DNA from: Acidobacteriota bacterium
Lineage (GTDB): Bacteria; Acidobacteriota; Blastocatellia; Pyrinomonadales; Pyrinomonadaceae
DNA length: 12,551 nt
Direction of reading: 5' to 3'
Assembly: GCA_020199975.1 (NCBI GenBank)
Contig: JAIVJP010000297.1
Coordinates: forward strand, 1-12,551
Below are positions 6,666-12,551 of the stretch, in pieces (position 1 is the first letter of the stretch; the number at the start of each line of letters is the position of its first letter). Under the pieces are notes generated by a model that saw only the letters and a program-made list of their open reading frames with translations, did no database searches and was not told where the DNA came from. The translations under genes were made by a program, and so were the position numbers.

Positions 6666-9600
6666 TTGAAGTCAATAGCAGCAAAAACTACGATGCTGGC
6701 TCTTCTCATCCTGTTGCCATCATTAGTTAGCGCACAGACCCATCGCGCTTCCGTCCGAGGCACGGTCACGGACCCCAACAGCGCCGTCGTGGCTGGAGCG
6801 AACGTACAAGTGATCAACACGGAAACTAACGAGAGTCGTACAACGACAACTGATGAAGACGGCTCGTATGCCGTCTCGTCCCTTCCACCCGGGCCTTATA
6901 CTCTCACGGTAGAAAGAGACGGGTTCAAGAAGTTGTCGCGCTCACTTAGTTTGCAGGTGAACCAGGAATTGCGACTTAATGCCTCGCTAGACGTGGGTCT
7001 CATTCAGGACAGCCCCGATGACATCTACGCTCCGGCAGAGGTCCTCAAAAAAGATTCAGCTTCACTTGGCACGGTGATCGAAAACTCACAAGTGATCGGT
7101 CTGCCACTGGACGGGCGCAACTTTTATGAGTTGAGTCTACTGGTTCCGGGGGCAGTCCCCCCCGCACCGGGCTCAGCGGGCTCCGTTCGTGGTGACTTTT
7201 CTTTCAGCGTCAACGGCGCGCGGGAAGACAGCAATAATTTTCTGCTCGATGGTGTCTACAACGTGGATCCCAAACTCAACACGTTCGCCGTACGGCCTCC
7301 AGTGGATGCGATACGCGAGTTTGAAATCGCGACCAGCACTTACGACGCCGCCTTCGGACGTAACCCGGGTGCGCAGGTAAACGTCGTGCTCAAGTCCGGC
7401 AGCAACGACTTACACGGCTCTCTATACGAATTTCATCGCAATGCAGCCCTCGACGCGCGCAACTTCTTCGCGCCCGGCAATGAGCCGGCACCCAAATATA
7501 TCCGTAACCAGTTTGGTTTCTCCTTTGGAGGTCCAATCCGCAAGGACCATACGTTCTACTTTGCCGATTACGAGGGTACACGCTCGCGTGAAGGAATAAC
7601 CCGTGTTACTAACGTGCCGACTCTTCAGGAGCGATCCGGGGATTTTTCGCAGAGCCTACTGGGTATTCCGCGCGATCCGTCCACGGGGCAACCGTTTCAA
7701 GGTGGAGTTATTCCACCGTTCTTCATCCACCCGATCGGGCGGGCCATCGCAGCTCTGTATCCACTGCCGAACCGTACTGCGCCTTTTGCTAACTTCGTTT
7801 CGTCGCCCACGCAGCGCGACGATAATGACCACTTCGATACTCGCGTAGATCACTTCCTTAGCAACGTCACGACGCTCGTGTTCCGTTACAGTTTTGGTGA
7901 CCGTCGGTTTTTTGAGCCCTTTGCCGGACCAACGCTCTCCGCGGTCCCCGGCTATGGCAACGACGTACCACGGCGAAGTCAGAATGCCATGGTGGGTGTG
8001 ACACACGTCTTCTCGCCCAAGCTGGTTAACGATGCCCGCTTCGCCTTCAACCGCGTTGCTTCAGCCGTTATTCAGGAGAATCAGGGCACGAGCGTCAATC
8101 GCGTCGTCGGCTTACCGGAACTGTCCGGAAACTCGCGCGATTTCGGCTTGAGTTTCATAACGATCACGGGCTTCTCGCCGCTGGGCCACGAGGGCAACAA
8201 TCCCCAAGACACCGTAACCAACACCTTTCAAATTCTCGACACGGCTACCTACGTGCAAGGAAACCACCTCTTCAAGTTTGGCGCTGACATCCGCGCCGTG
8301 CAGCAGAACGGTTTTCGGGACGTGCAATCGCGAGGTCTGCTCAATTTTTCGCCATTTGCCTACACCGGCGTCGCCCTAGCTGACGTTTTACTCGGTCTCC
8401 CACTAGTCACCGGCGGCGCTCGCGTCGACAATGCACAACACCTGCGCGCTCAGAGCTATCACTTCTTTTTCAACGATAGTTTTCGTGTGCGTCATAATGT
8501 GACTCTTTCGGCAGGACTGCGCTACGAGTACAACTCCCCACCGGTGGATGCGACTGACCGCGCACATCTATACGACTCGGCGACCCGCTCCCTCGTGCCG
8601 GTAGGTATCAGCGGGATGCCCCGCGGCGGATACGAGGCGGACAAAAATAATTTTGCTCCACGCGTCGGCCTGGCTTGGACAATCGGCGCCGAAGAAAAAA
8701 CAGTGGTGCGTGCGGGCTATGGCATCTACTACGACACCTCGCCGCTGGCCCCGGGCGAGGCGCTCTACTTCAACAAGCCGTACTTCGATTTCAATTTGTT
8801 CTTCCCTCTTCCCGGTCTGCCCTTAACGCTAAGCGACCCGTTCCCAGCGTTCTTTCCCTTCCCGCTGCCCGACTCGGCGCAAGCGATTCAGCGCGACTTG
8901 CGCACACCTTACATGCAGCATTGGAACTTGAACGTGCAGCAGCAGCTGGGTAGTAACCGGGTACTCGAAGTTGGCTACGTAGGCTCGAAGGGTACGAAGC
9001 TTTTGTCGGCGCGTGATCTCAATCAACCGCAGCCCAGCGCATTGCCACAGGGCCTGCCATTTGTTCCGCGTCCCGTTCCGCAGTTTGACGAGATTAATAC
9101 GATTGAGTCGCGGGCGAGCTCGAACTATCACAGTCTCCAAGCTCGTCTGCAACAGCGCTTTTCGGCGGGACTCACAATGCTGGCGTCCTACACCTGGTCA
9201 AAATCGATTGATGACGCTTCAAACTTTTTCCCGAGCGCCGGCGATCCAAACTATCCGCAGAATAGTTATGACTTGCGCTCTGAACGCGGCCGTTCCAATT
9301 TTGACGTGGCACATCGCCTCTCGGTTAGTTACGTCTACGACCTGCCTTTTGGTAAAGGCCGGACGCACCTCGCGGATGACGGCGCCTGGTCTAAGCTTCT
9401 GACCGGCTGGCAAACCTCCGGCATCGTGACGCTGCAAACAGGCCGGCCGTTCACCGTTGCGCTGTTGCGCGAGTTCGATAACAGCGGGACTGGAATCTCG
9501 GCACTGGGCTTTGGAGCGAATGACCGTCCTAACGTCGCAGGAGATCCGAGTCTGGGCCAACGTTCTCCCGAGCGCTGGTTTAACACCGCTGCTTTCACTT

Positions 9601-9860
9601 TTCCGCCCCGCGGAAGCTTTGGTAACGCGGGAAGAAATATTCTGGACGGTCCTGGCTATCATAACGTGAATGCTTCGCTGGTTAAGAACACTGCGCTCTC
9701 CGAAACGATGAATCTGCAGTTCCGGGCAGAGTTCTTCAATCTCTTCAATCACCCCAACTTCAATTTGCCGGACAATTTTCTGGGCTCGCCGTCGTTCGGC
9801 CAGGTCACTTCGGCACGCGAGCCACGCCATATTCAATTTGGTGTGAAGTTGCTGTTTTAG
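6666..9860 (+). CDS. Oar-like TonB-dependent receptor with carboxypeptidase-regulatory-like domain, 1064 aa
   Basis: The gene is intact and encodes an outer-membrane receptor of the Oar-like class, abundant in Acidobacteriota. Residues 1-23 are a signal peptide (MKSIAAK, hydrophobic core, cleavage VSA-Q). Residues 27-110 form a beta-sandwich carboxypeptidase-regulatory-like domain (ASVRGTVTDPNSAVVAGANV ... SSLPPGPYTLTVERDGF). The plug region follows, with GLPLDGRNF at 145-153, a FSFSVNGAREDSNNFLLDGV stretch, and VLKSGSNDLHGSLYEFHRN. The rest is barrel, with typical landmarks such as NQFGFSFGGPIRKDHTFYF, LSAGLRYEYN, NNFAPRVGLAW and RAEFFNLFNHPNFN. It ends IQFGVKLLF, the terminal Phe used for barrel insertion. 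Such proteins take up or bind large ligands using TonB energy; the specific substrate (glycan, peptide or other) cannot be read from sequence. It diverges from the broken receptor at 3321-6427, which has the same layout but low identity, so it is an old paralogue rather than a recent duplicate. Confidence 0.93.
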   Translation: MKSIAAKTTMLALLILLPSLVSAQTHRASVRGTVTDPNSAVVAGANVQVINTETNESRTTTTDEDGSYAVSSLPPGPYTLTVERDGFKKLSRSLSLQVNQELRLNASLDVGLIQDSPDDIYAPAEVLKKDSASLGTVIENSQVIGLPLDGRNFYELSLLVPGAVPPAPGSAGSVRGDFSFSVNGAREDSNNFLLDGVYNVDPKLNTFAVRPPVDAIREFEIATSTYDAAFGRNPGAQVNVVLKSGSNDLHGSLYEFHRNAALDARNFFAPGNEPAPKYIRNQFGFSFGGPIRKDHTFYFADYEGTRSREGITRVTNVPTLQERSGDFSQSLLGIPRDPSTGQPFQGGVIPPFFIHPIGRAIAALYPLPNRTAPFANFVSSPTQRDDNDHFDTRVDHFLSNVTTLVFRYSFGDRRFFEPFAGPTLSAVPGYGNDVPRRSQNAMVGVTHVFSPKLVNDARFAFNRVASAVIQENQGTSVNRVVGLPELSGNSRDFGLSFITITGFSPLGHEGNNPQDTVTNTFQILDTATYVQGNHLFKFGADIRAVQQNGFRDVQSRGLLNFSPFAYTGVALADVLLGLPLVTGGARVDNAQHLRAQSYHFFFNDSFRVRHNVTLSAGLRYEYNSPPVDATDRAHLYDSATRSLVPVGISGMPRGGYEADKNNFAPRVGLAWTIGAEEKTVVRAGYGIYYDTSPLAPGEALYFNKPYFDFNLFFPLPGLPLTLSDPFPAFFPFPLPDSAQAIQRDLRTPYMQHWNLNVQQQLGSNRVLEVGYVGSKGTKLLSARDLNQPQPSALPQGLPFVPRPVPQFDEINTIESRASSNYHSLQARLQQRFSAGLTMLASYTWSKSIDDASNFFPSAGDPNYPQNSYDLRSERGRSNFDVAHRLSVSYVYDLPFGKGRTHLADDGAWSKLLTGWQTSGIVTLQTGRPFTVALLREFDNSGTGISALGFGANDRPNVAGDPSLGQRSPERWFNTAAFTFPPRGSFGNAGRNILDGPGYHNVNASLVKNTALSETMNLQFRAEFFNLFNHPNFNLPDNFLGSPSFGQVTSAREPRHIQFGVKLLF

Positions 9861-10061
9861 ACGTGATCGTTTGGTATTGATTGGAGTTTCATTTCTGAGT
9901 TGTTGGCACACTCAGCATGACGAGTCGTAACAGAACCGGGAGCGGTTCGACCGGCTCATCCATTTCAACGCGACTTAAGAATGCCCACAAAAGCTGACCG
10001 GGTGAGAGATAGAGTTGAATTCTTCCTTCGAGCAAGCTGTTAGAAGAGCAGACTGCGTTGA
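9861..10061. other. Gene-free stretch downstream of the TonB receptor
   Basis: No open frame with family resemblance is seen and no clear terminator follows the receptor stop. The only structured piece is the GGAGCGG-type repeat at 9931-9954. The minus-strand reading contains CGTCATGCTGAG (complement of 9911-9922), a phrase I associate with intergenic repeats in this group; that link is from memory and uncertain. Confidence 0.4.
9931..9954 (+). repeat. Dispersed repeat unit CAGAACCGGGAGCGGTTCGACCGG
   Basis: This unit aligns with the right arm of the element at 10219-10349 read on the minus strand: CAGAACCGAGGAGCGG followed by TAGCGACCGGGTC. The differences are two 1-2 base gaps and a substitution. 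The ACCGGGAGCG core recurs on the minus strand in element A (1367-1376) and element B (3224-3233). It looks like a solitary copy of an intergenic repeat family. Confidence 0.5.
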
Positions 10062-10202
10062 GCGGATGATGCGGTCGGCAACGCAGCGGTCGCCAAGATC
10101 GTGCTCGACTATCCGCAGGTGAAATTCACCGATTACATGTCGCTTTTAAAGATAGACGGTCAATGGTGGATCGTTAACAAGACATTCCACTCCGAACCAA
10201 AG
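10062..10202 (+). pseudogene. C-terminal remnant of a lumazine-binding / NTF2-like protein
   Basis: Reading from 10062, directly after an in-frame TGA at 10059, the translation is ADDAVGNAAVAKIVLDYPQV and then KFTDYMSLLKIDGQWWIVNK followed by TFHSEPK. This matches the C-terminal strands of the putative lumazine-binding/SnoaL-like (NTF2 fold) family, where a G(N)AA.AKV/I pattern is followed by FTDY..LLKIDG.W.IVNK.F and a stop soon after EPK. The N-terminal two-thirds is absent and no stop follows EPK; the frame runs on into the adjacent inverted-repeat element. No start codon or ribosome site belongs to it, so it is most likely a decayed fragment. Family members are small cytoplasmic or exported proteins of mostly unknown function. 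Confidence 0.65.
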
Positions 10203-10218
10203 ACGCGGACAATGACGA

Positions 10219-10349
10219 TGCCACACAACGTCAGAGCGACCGGGTTCCTTTTGGTATTACTCAGCGGTGGTAATGTGAATTCTTCGTCGTTGACTGATGG
10301 TGGCATTAGACCCGGTCGCTACCGCTCCTCGGTTCTGACGTGTGTGGCA
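10219..10349. repeat. MITE-like inverted-repeat element D, 131 bp
   Basis: The ends are inverted repeats: TGCCACACAACGTCAGA at 10219-10235 against TCTGACGTGTGTGGCA at 10334-10349, identical apart from one extra base. The left arm continues with GCGACCGGGTT (10236-10246), matched by GACCCGGTCGC at 10309-10319. An insert in the right arm (10320-10333, TACCGCTCCTCGGT) is absent from the left arm. An inner ATTAC/GTAAT stem lies at 10256-10274. There is no transposase. The element begins 16 bases after the last recognisable codon of the lumazine-binding remnant. It could be a non-autonomous transposon or a REP-type palindrome; no target-site duplication is evident. Confidence 0.7.
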
Positions 10350-10383
10350 GACCAACTCCCAATAACGGAGCTCACCCATTTTC

Positions 10384-10390
10384 AAAGGAG
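10384..10390 (+). promoter_or_regulatory. Shine-Dalgarno site deciding the start of the small secreted protein
   Basis: AAAGGAG ends at 10390, immediately before an in-frame ATG at 10391 and nine bases before the ATG at 10400. The first is too close for initiation, so the second is chosen. Confidence 0.7.
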
Positions 10391-10399
10391 ATGCAGACG

Positions 10400-10909
10400 A
10401 TGAAAGGGAAAGCATTTGCCAGTTCCGCGATTGGGCTGGCGTTTGCTGTCAGCCTGGGCCTGGCTGCGCAGAAACCGAACTTCAGCGGTGCCTGGTTCAT
10501 GGATCGCGACAGAAGCTTCGGTATGCCCGGCAATATGCGGCAGACAATGGTCGTCAGCCACACCGGGGATCAAATAGAACTCGAGACGAAGCTCATCCAG
10601 CCCGAGGACGAAAGAACAGTTAAGGACAGTTATGTTCTGGACGGCAAAGAACGAGGGTTCACGCCCCAAGTCCCTCCCAACGCACCGCCGAATGCATCGC
10701 CGCCGAAGGGCAAACGCACGGCAAACTGGCTCTCCAACGGCAGAGGCATTGTGGTAAACGAGGTGACAACCAGCGAGACTCCCAAGGGACCTGTCACCAA
10801 CCAGCTCACGCGCAAGTGGACATTGTCTAACGGCGAGTTGGTTATTGACATGTACATTGATAATCCGAACGGGTCGTTTGAGACGAAGCGAATCTTTACC
10901 AAAAAGTAG
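10400..10909 (+). CDS. Small secreted protein with FSGxW motif, 169 aa
   Basis: A signal peptide occupies about residues 1-23 (MKGKAFASSAIGLAFAVSLG, cleavage near LAA-Q). The mature part starts KPNFSGAWFMDRDRSFGMPG, matching a common acidobacterial pattern in which FSGTW and a conserved D/S stretch open a predicted beta-barrel, lipocalin-like fold. It continues with alternating beta strands (TMVVSHTGDQIELETKLI, RGIVVNEVTTSET, KWTLSNGELVIDMYID) and a Pro/Asn/Ala-rich loop at about residues 90-105 (PQVPPNAPPNASPPKGK). It ends TKRIFTKK. No catalytic motif is visible. The family has no established function; export to the periplasm or outside is inferred from the signal peptide. It stands alone between debris regions with its own ribosome site, and appears intact. 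Confidence 0.8.
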   Translation: MKGKAFASSAIGLAFAVSLGLAAQKPNFSGAWFMDRDRSFGMPGNMRQTMVVSHTGDQIELETKLIQPEDERTVKDSYVLDGKERGFTPQVPPNAPPNASPPKGKRTANWLSNGRGIVVNEVTTSETPKGPVTNQLTRKWTLSNGELVIDMYIDNPNGSFETKRIFTKK

Positions 10910-10935
10910 AGCCCAACAGATCCCGTTAACGAAAA

Positions 10936-10971
10936 GGGCAGGCCGGGAAAAATTAACCCCCGCGCCCGCCC
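10936..10971 (+). terminator. Terminator-like GC-rich hairpin after the small secreted protein
   Basis: GGGCAGGCCGGG (10936-10947) can pair imperfectly with CCCCCGCGCCCGCCC (10957-10971) across an A/T-rich loop of about nine bases. It starts 27 bases after the stop at 10909. Only a short AATTT follows, so intrinsic termination is uncertain. Confidence 0.4.
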
Positions 10972-11006
10972 AATTTAGTCTCCAGATTGGTTACTGTTGA
11001 AGTCGT

Positions 11007-11111
11007 TTAGTAGCCCCTGTAGCCATCCTCGTATCCGTTCGCAAAGCCTTGTCGGTAGTACCGGCGATACAACTCGCGGTCGCCTAAGCGCTTATCTTGT
11101 ACCGAATCGGG
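11007..11111 (-). pseudogene. C-terminal fragment of a Tyr/Arg-rich hypothetical protein
   Basis: On the minus strand the frame open from 11111 (after a TGA at 11112-11114) reads PDSVQDKRLGDRELYRRYYR followed by QGFANGYEDGYRGY and TAA at 11007. The ELYRRYYRxGFxNGYEDGYRGY pattern closes small Arg/Tyr/Asp-rich secreted hypothetical proteins of Acidobacteriota (recognised from memory). There is no plausible start, ribosome site or N-terminal signal sequence. It is therefore probably the surviving tail of a lost gene; a tiny stand-alone peptide starting at an internal TTG is less likely. Confidence 0.55.
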
Positions 11112-11173
11112 TCAGACACCGAGGGTATTTGAATTGAGGATGCGAGCGGGACCCCAACGTAATTGTAAGATGA

Positions 11174-12551
11174 TCACTGGGCGGCAATGTTATAAGCGGC
11201 CATCTGAGTCGCATTGCGCACGAACAGGCGCCCGCCGGCGACAGCCGGGTAATTCCACGTCTTGCCCTCAAGAGCTGGGAAGCGCGCAACCTCTGCATAC
11301 TGTTGGGGCGTGGCCTTCACCAGGGCCAGTTCTCCGGCGTCGCTGGAAACAATCAGATGTCCACTCGCGAGGATGACCTGCCCGTAGCCATAACGGCCGC
11401 CCTTCCATTTGCGCTCCCCGGTATTGACGTCAAGACACGTCAGAATTCCTTCATCCAATCCGTAGACGTGGCCTTCATGAAGAACTGAGCTGTTGAACTT
11501 GTTCTTCATGTTGATATTTTCCCAAAGCTTACGCGCCTCGAAGTTTTTGCCGCCGCCCGTGATCTCAATTAGTGCCGCACCCTTGCCATAGCCCGATGAG
11601 ATGAAGAAGCGATTTTTATCCACCATGATCGGCTGCGAGACGTTGATACCCATGTCCGTGTCCCAGGCGTGGCTCCAGAGTAACGAGCCGTCCTCCGGAG
11701 CCAGGCCCATGACGCGCGAGGCACTGACAACAACGATTTGCCGCCGACCCGCCAGCGTGGCAAGCATGGGTGAGACATAAGCCTGCGGGTCGTTTTGAGA
11801 TTTCCAAACTGGCGCCCCCGTCAGTTTGTTGTAGGCGACGACGGATTTGCCATTGGCGCCCCCAGGCAGAACGATTACTTTGTCATCAACAACGAGGGGC
11901 GAAGCGGCCATGGCCCAGGAAAGATTTGGCGCTTGGTTCTCAGTGAGAATGTTGCGTCCCCAGGCTACCGCCCCTGTCTTCGCATCCAGGCAGCGGAGCT
12001 CGCCGGTTGCACCCAGCGCGTAAATACGACCATCGTTCCACGTAGGAGTGGCGCGTGGTCCATCTCCCGTCGAATCGCTGTACTGAGCACTCCAGCCTTG
12101 CTTCCATACCTCTCGGCCAGTGGCGACGTCGTAAGCGGTTACCACCTCCTGACCTCGTCTTTGTTCGATAGTGTGTGCTCGACCATCCGCAATAACGAAC
12201 GAGGCATAACCGACGCCGATGGGCTGTTTCCACATCGGTACCAGCCCTGAAGCCGGCCACTCTGTCAAGACCTGAAGTTCTTCGTAGCGGCCATCGCGAT
12301 TGGGCCCGCGAAAGTTCGTCCAGTAGTTTCTTGAAGCATGAGCGGCGGCAGTCTCTGGTGCGGCAGCGGGCGCGGTTGCGGCGGACCCAGCAGCCACTGG
12401 TGACGCGGCGTTAGCTGGTACCGGTAATAATTGGGCCGCATTAGCGGGGGAGGCCGATGGATCACTGGGTGCAGGTGCACCCGATCCTTGCTGTTGAGCG
12501 CGATGTTGCTCGAGTGCGGCGTAGTGGGCTTCATTCGCACCGGATCTGCGC
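11174..12551 (-). CDS. PQQ-like beta-propeller protein with Ala/Pro-rich N-terminal linker (5' partial)
   Basis: The frame is open from the right edge (458 codons visible) to TGA at 11174, so the gene starts beyond the window; an internal GTG at 12397 is not the start. Visible residues 1-17 (RSGANEAHYAALEQHRA) are followed by a Gln/Ala/Pro/Ser-rich linker to about residue 75. The propeller then begins with YWTNFRGPNRDGRYEE, a variant of the WPQWRGPNRDG motif. xGxxxW blade motifs follow: ATGREVW, KTGAVAW, LTGAPVW, EDGSLLW and NTGERKW. Other landmarks are DGPRATPTWNDGRIYALGA and FFISSGYGKGAALIEITGGG, the latter containing the segment missing from the paralogue at 1417-2609. It ends FVRNATQMAAYNIAAQ. 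By family this is an exported BamB-like propeller, sometimes binding PQQ in dehydrogenases, but no dehydrogenase domain is visible and cofactor binding is unproven. The part before the linker may be another domain. Confidence 0.88.
   Translation of the reverse strand, partial: RRSGANEAHYAALEQHRAQQQGSGAPAPSDPSASPANAAQLLPVPANAASPVAAGSAATAPAAAPETAAAHASRNYWTNFRGPNRDGRYEELQVLTEWPASGLVPMWKQPIGVGYASFVIADGRAHTIEQRRGQEVVTAYDVATGREVWKQGWSAQYSDSTGDGPRATPTWNDGRIYALGATGELRCLDAKTGAVAWGRNILTENQAPNLSWAMAASPLVVDDKVIVLPGGANGKSVVAYNKLTGAPVWKSQNDPQAYVSPMLATLAGRRQIVVVSASRVMGLAPEDGSLLWSHAWDTDMGINVSQPIMVDKNRFFISSGYGKGAALIEITGGGKNFEARKLWENINMKNKFNSSVLHEGHVYGLDEGILTCLDVNTGERKWKGGRYGYGQVILASGHLIVSSDAGELALVKATPQQYAEVARFPALEGKTWNYPAVAGGRLFVRNATQMAAYNIAAQ

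Noticed and set aside
6506..6820. Minus-strand open frame over the start of the intact TonB receptor
   Set aside because: It is antisense to the signal peptide and regulatory domain of a well-supported gene and has no ribosome site or recognisable features.
9219..9911. 230-codon minus-strand frame opposite the end of the intact TonB receptor
   Set aside because: It is a shadow of conserved receptor sequence and shows no domain resemblance.
6586..10259. TTTTGGTATTA found at 6586-6596 and 10249-10259
   Set aside because: An 11-base match between two places in 12.5 kb is expected by chance, and the contexts differ.
10101..10403. A 100-residue protein starting at GTG 10101
   Set aside because: Only its first 34 residues look like protein family sequence; the rest is the translation of inverted-repeat element D.

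Overview
The window looks like a chromosomal segment from an Acidobacteriota-type bacterium, possibly of the Blastocatellia group. This is inferred from gene content: two very large Oar-like TonB-dependent receptors with an N-terminal carboxypeptidase-regulatory-like domain, two secreted PQQ-type beta-propeller proteins carrying the WRGPNRDG motif, a serine hydrolase fused to TPR repeats, and small secreted proteins. There is no phage, CRISPR array, plasmid function, rRNA or recognisable tRNA. No clearly new defence or biosynthetic system is visible; the most unusual material is between the genes and inside two broken genes.

Layout. At 1-1127 (+) is the C-terminal part of a beta-lactamase-family serine hydrolase with TPR and DUF3471-like domains, cut by the left edge. 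At 1170-1374, between convergent genes, lies a palindromic element made of two inverted arrays of heptamers. At 1417-2609 (-) is a PQQ-like beta-propeller gene broken by a small internal deletion plus frameshift. At 2690-3139 (-) is a five-helix EamA/DMT-like membrane protein. At 3173-3306 is a second inverted heptamer-array element with a different heptamer. At 3321-6427 (-) is an Oar-like TonB receptor, again with a small internal deletion and frameshift. A 238-bp region then separates it from a divergent, intact Oar-like receptor at 6666-9860 (+).

The stretch 9861-11173 is mostly debris: a GGAGCGG-type repeat, a remnant of a lumazine-binding/NTF2-like protein, a 131-bp MITE-like inverted repeat, one apparently intact small secreted protein (10400-10909), a terminator-like hairpin, and the C-terminal tail of a Tyr/Arg-rich hypothetical protein on the minus strand. 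At 11174-12551 (-) is a second PQQ-like beta-propeller protein with an Ala/Pro-rich N-terminal linker, cut by the right edge.

Functionally the genes are mostly envelope-located: outer-membrane receptors for unknown ligands, periplasmic or secreted propellers, and a secreted hydrolase. No shared pathway can be proven. The two broken genes both lost a short segment whose length is 1 modulo 3 (my estimates are about 17 and 20 codons), which suggests either local gene decay or an assembly problem.
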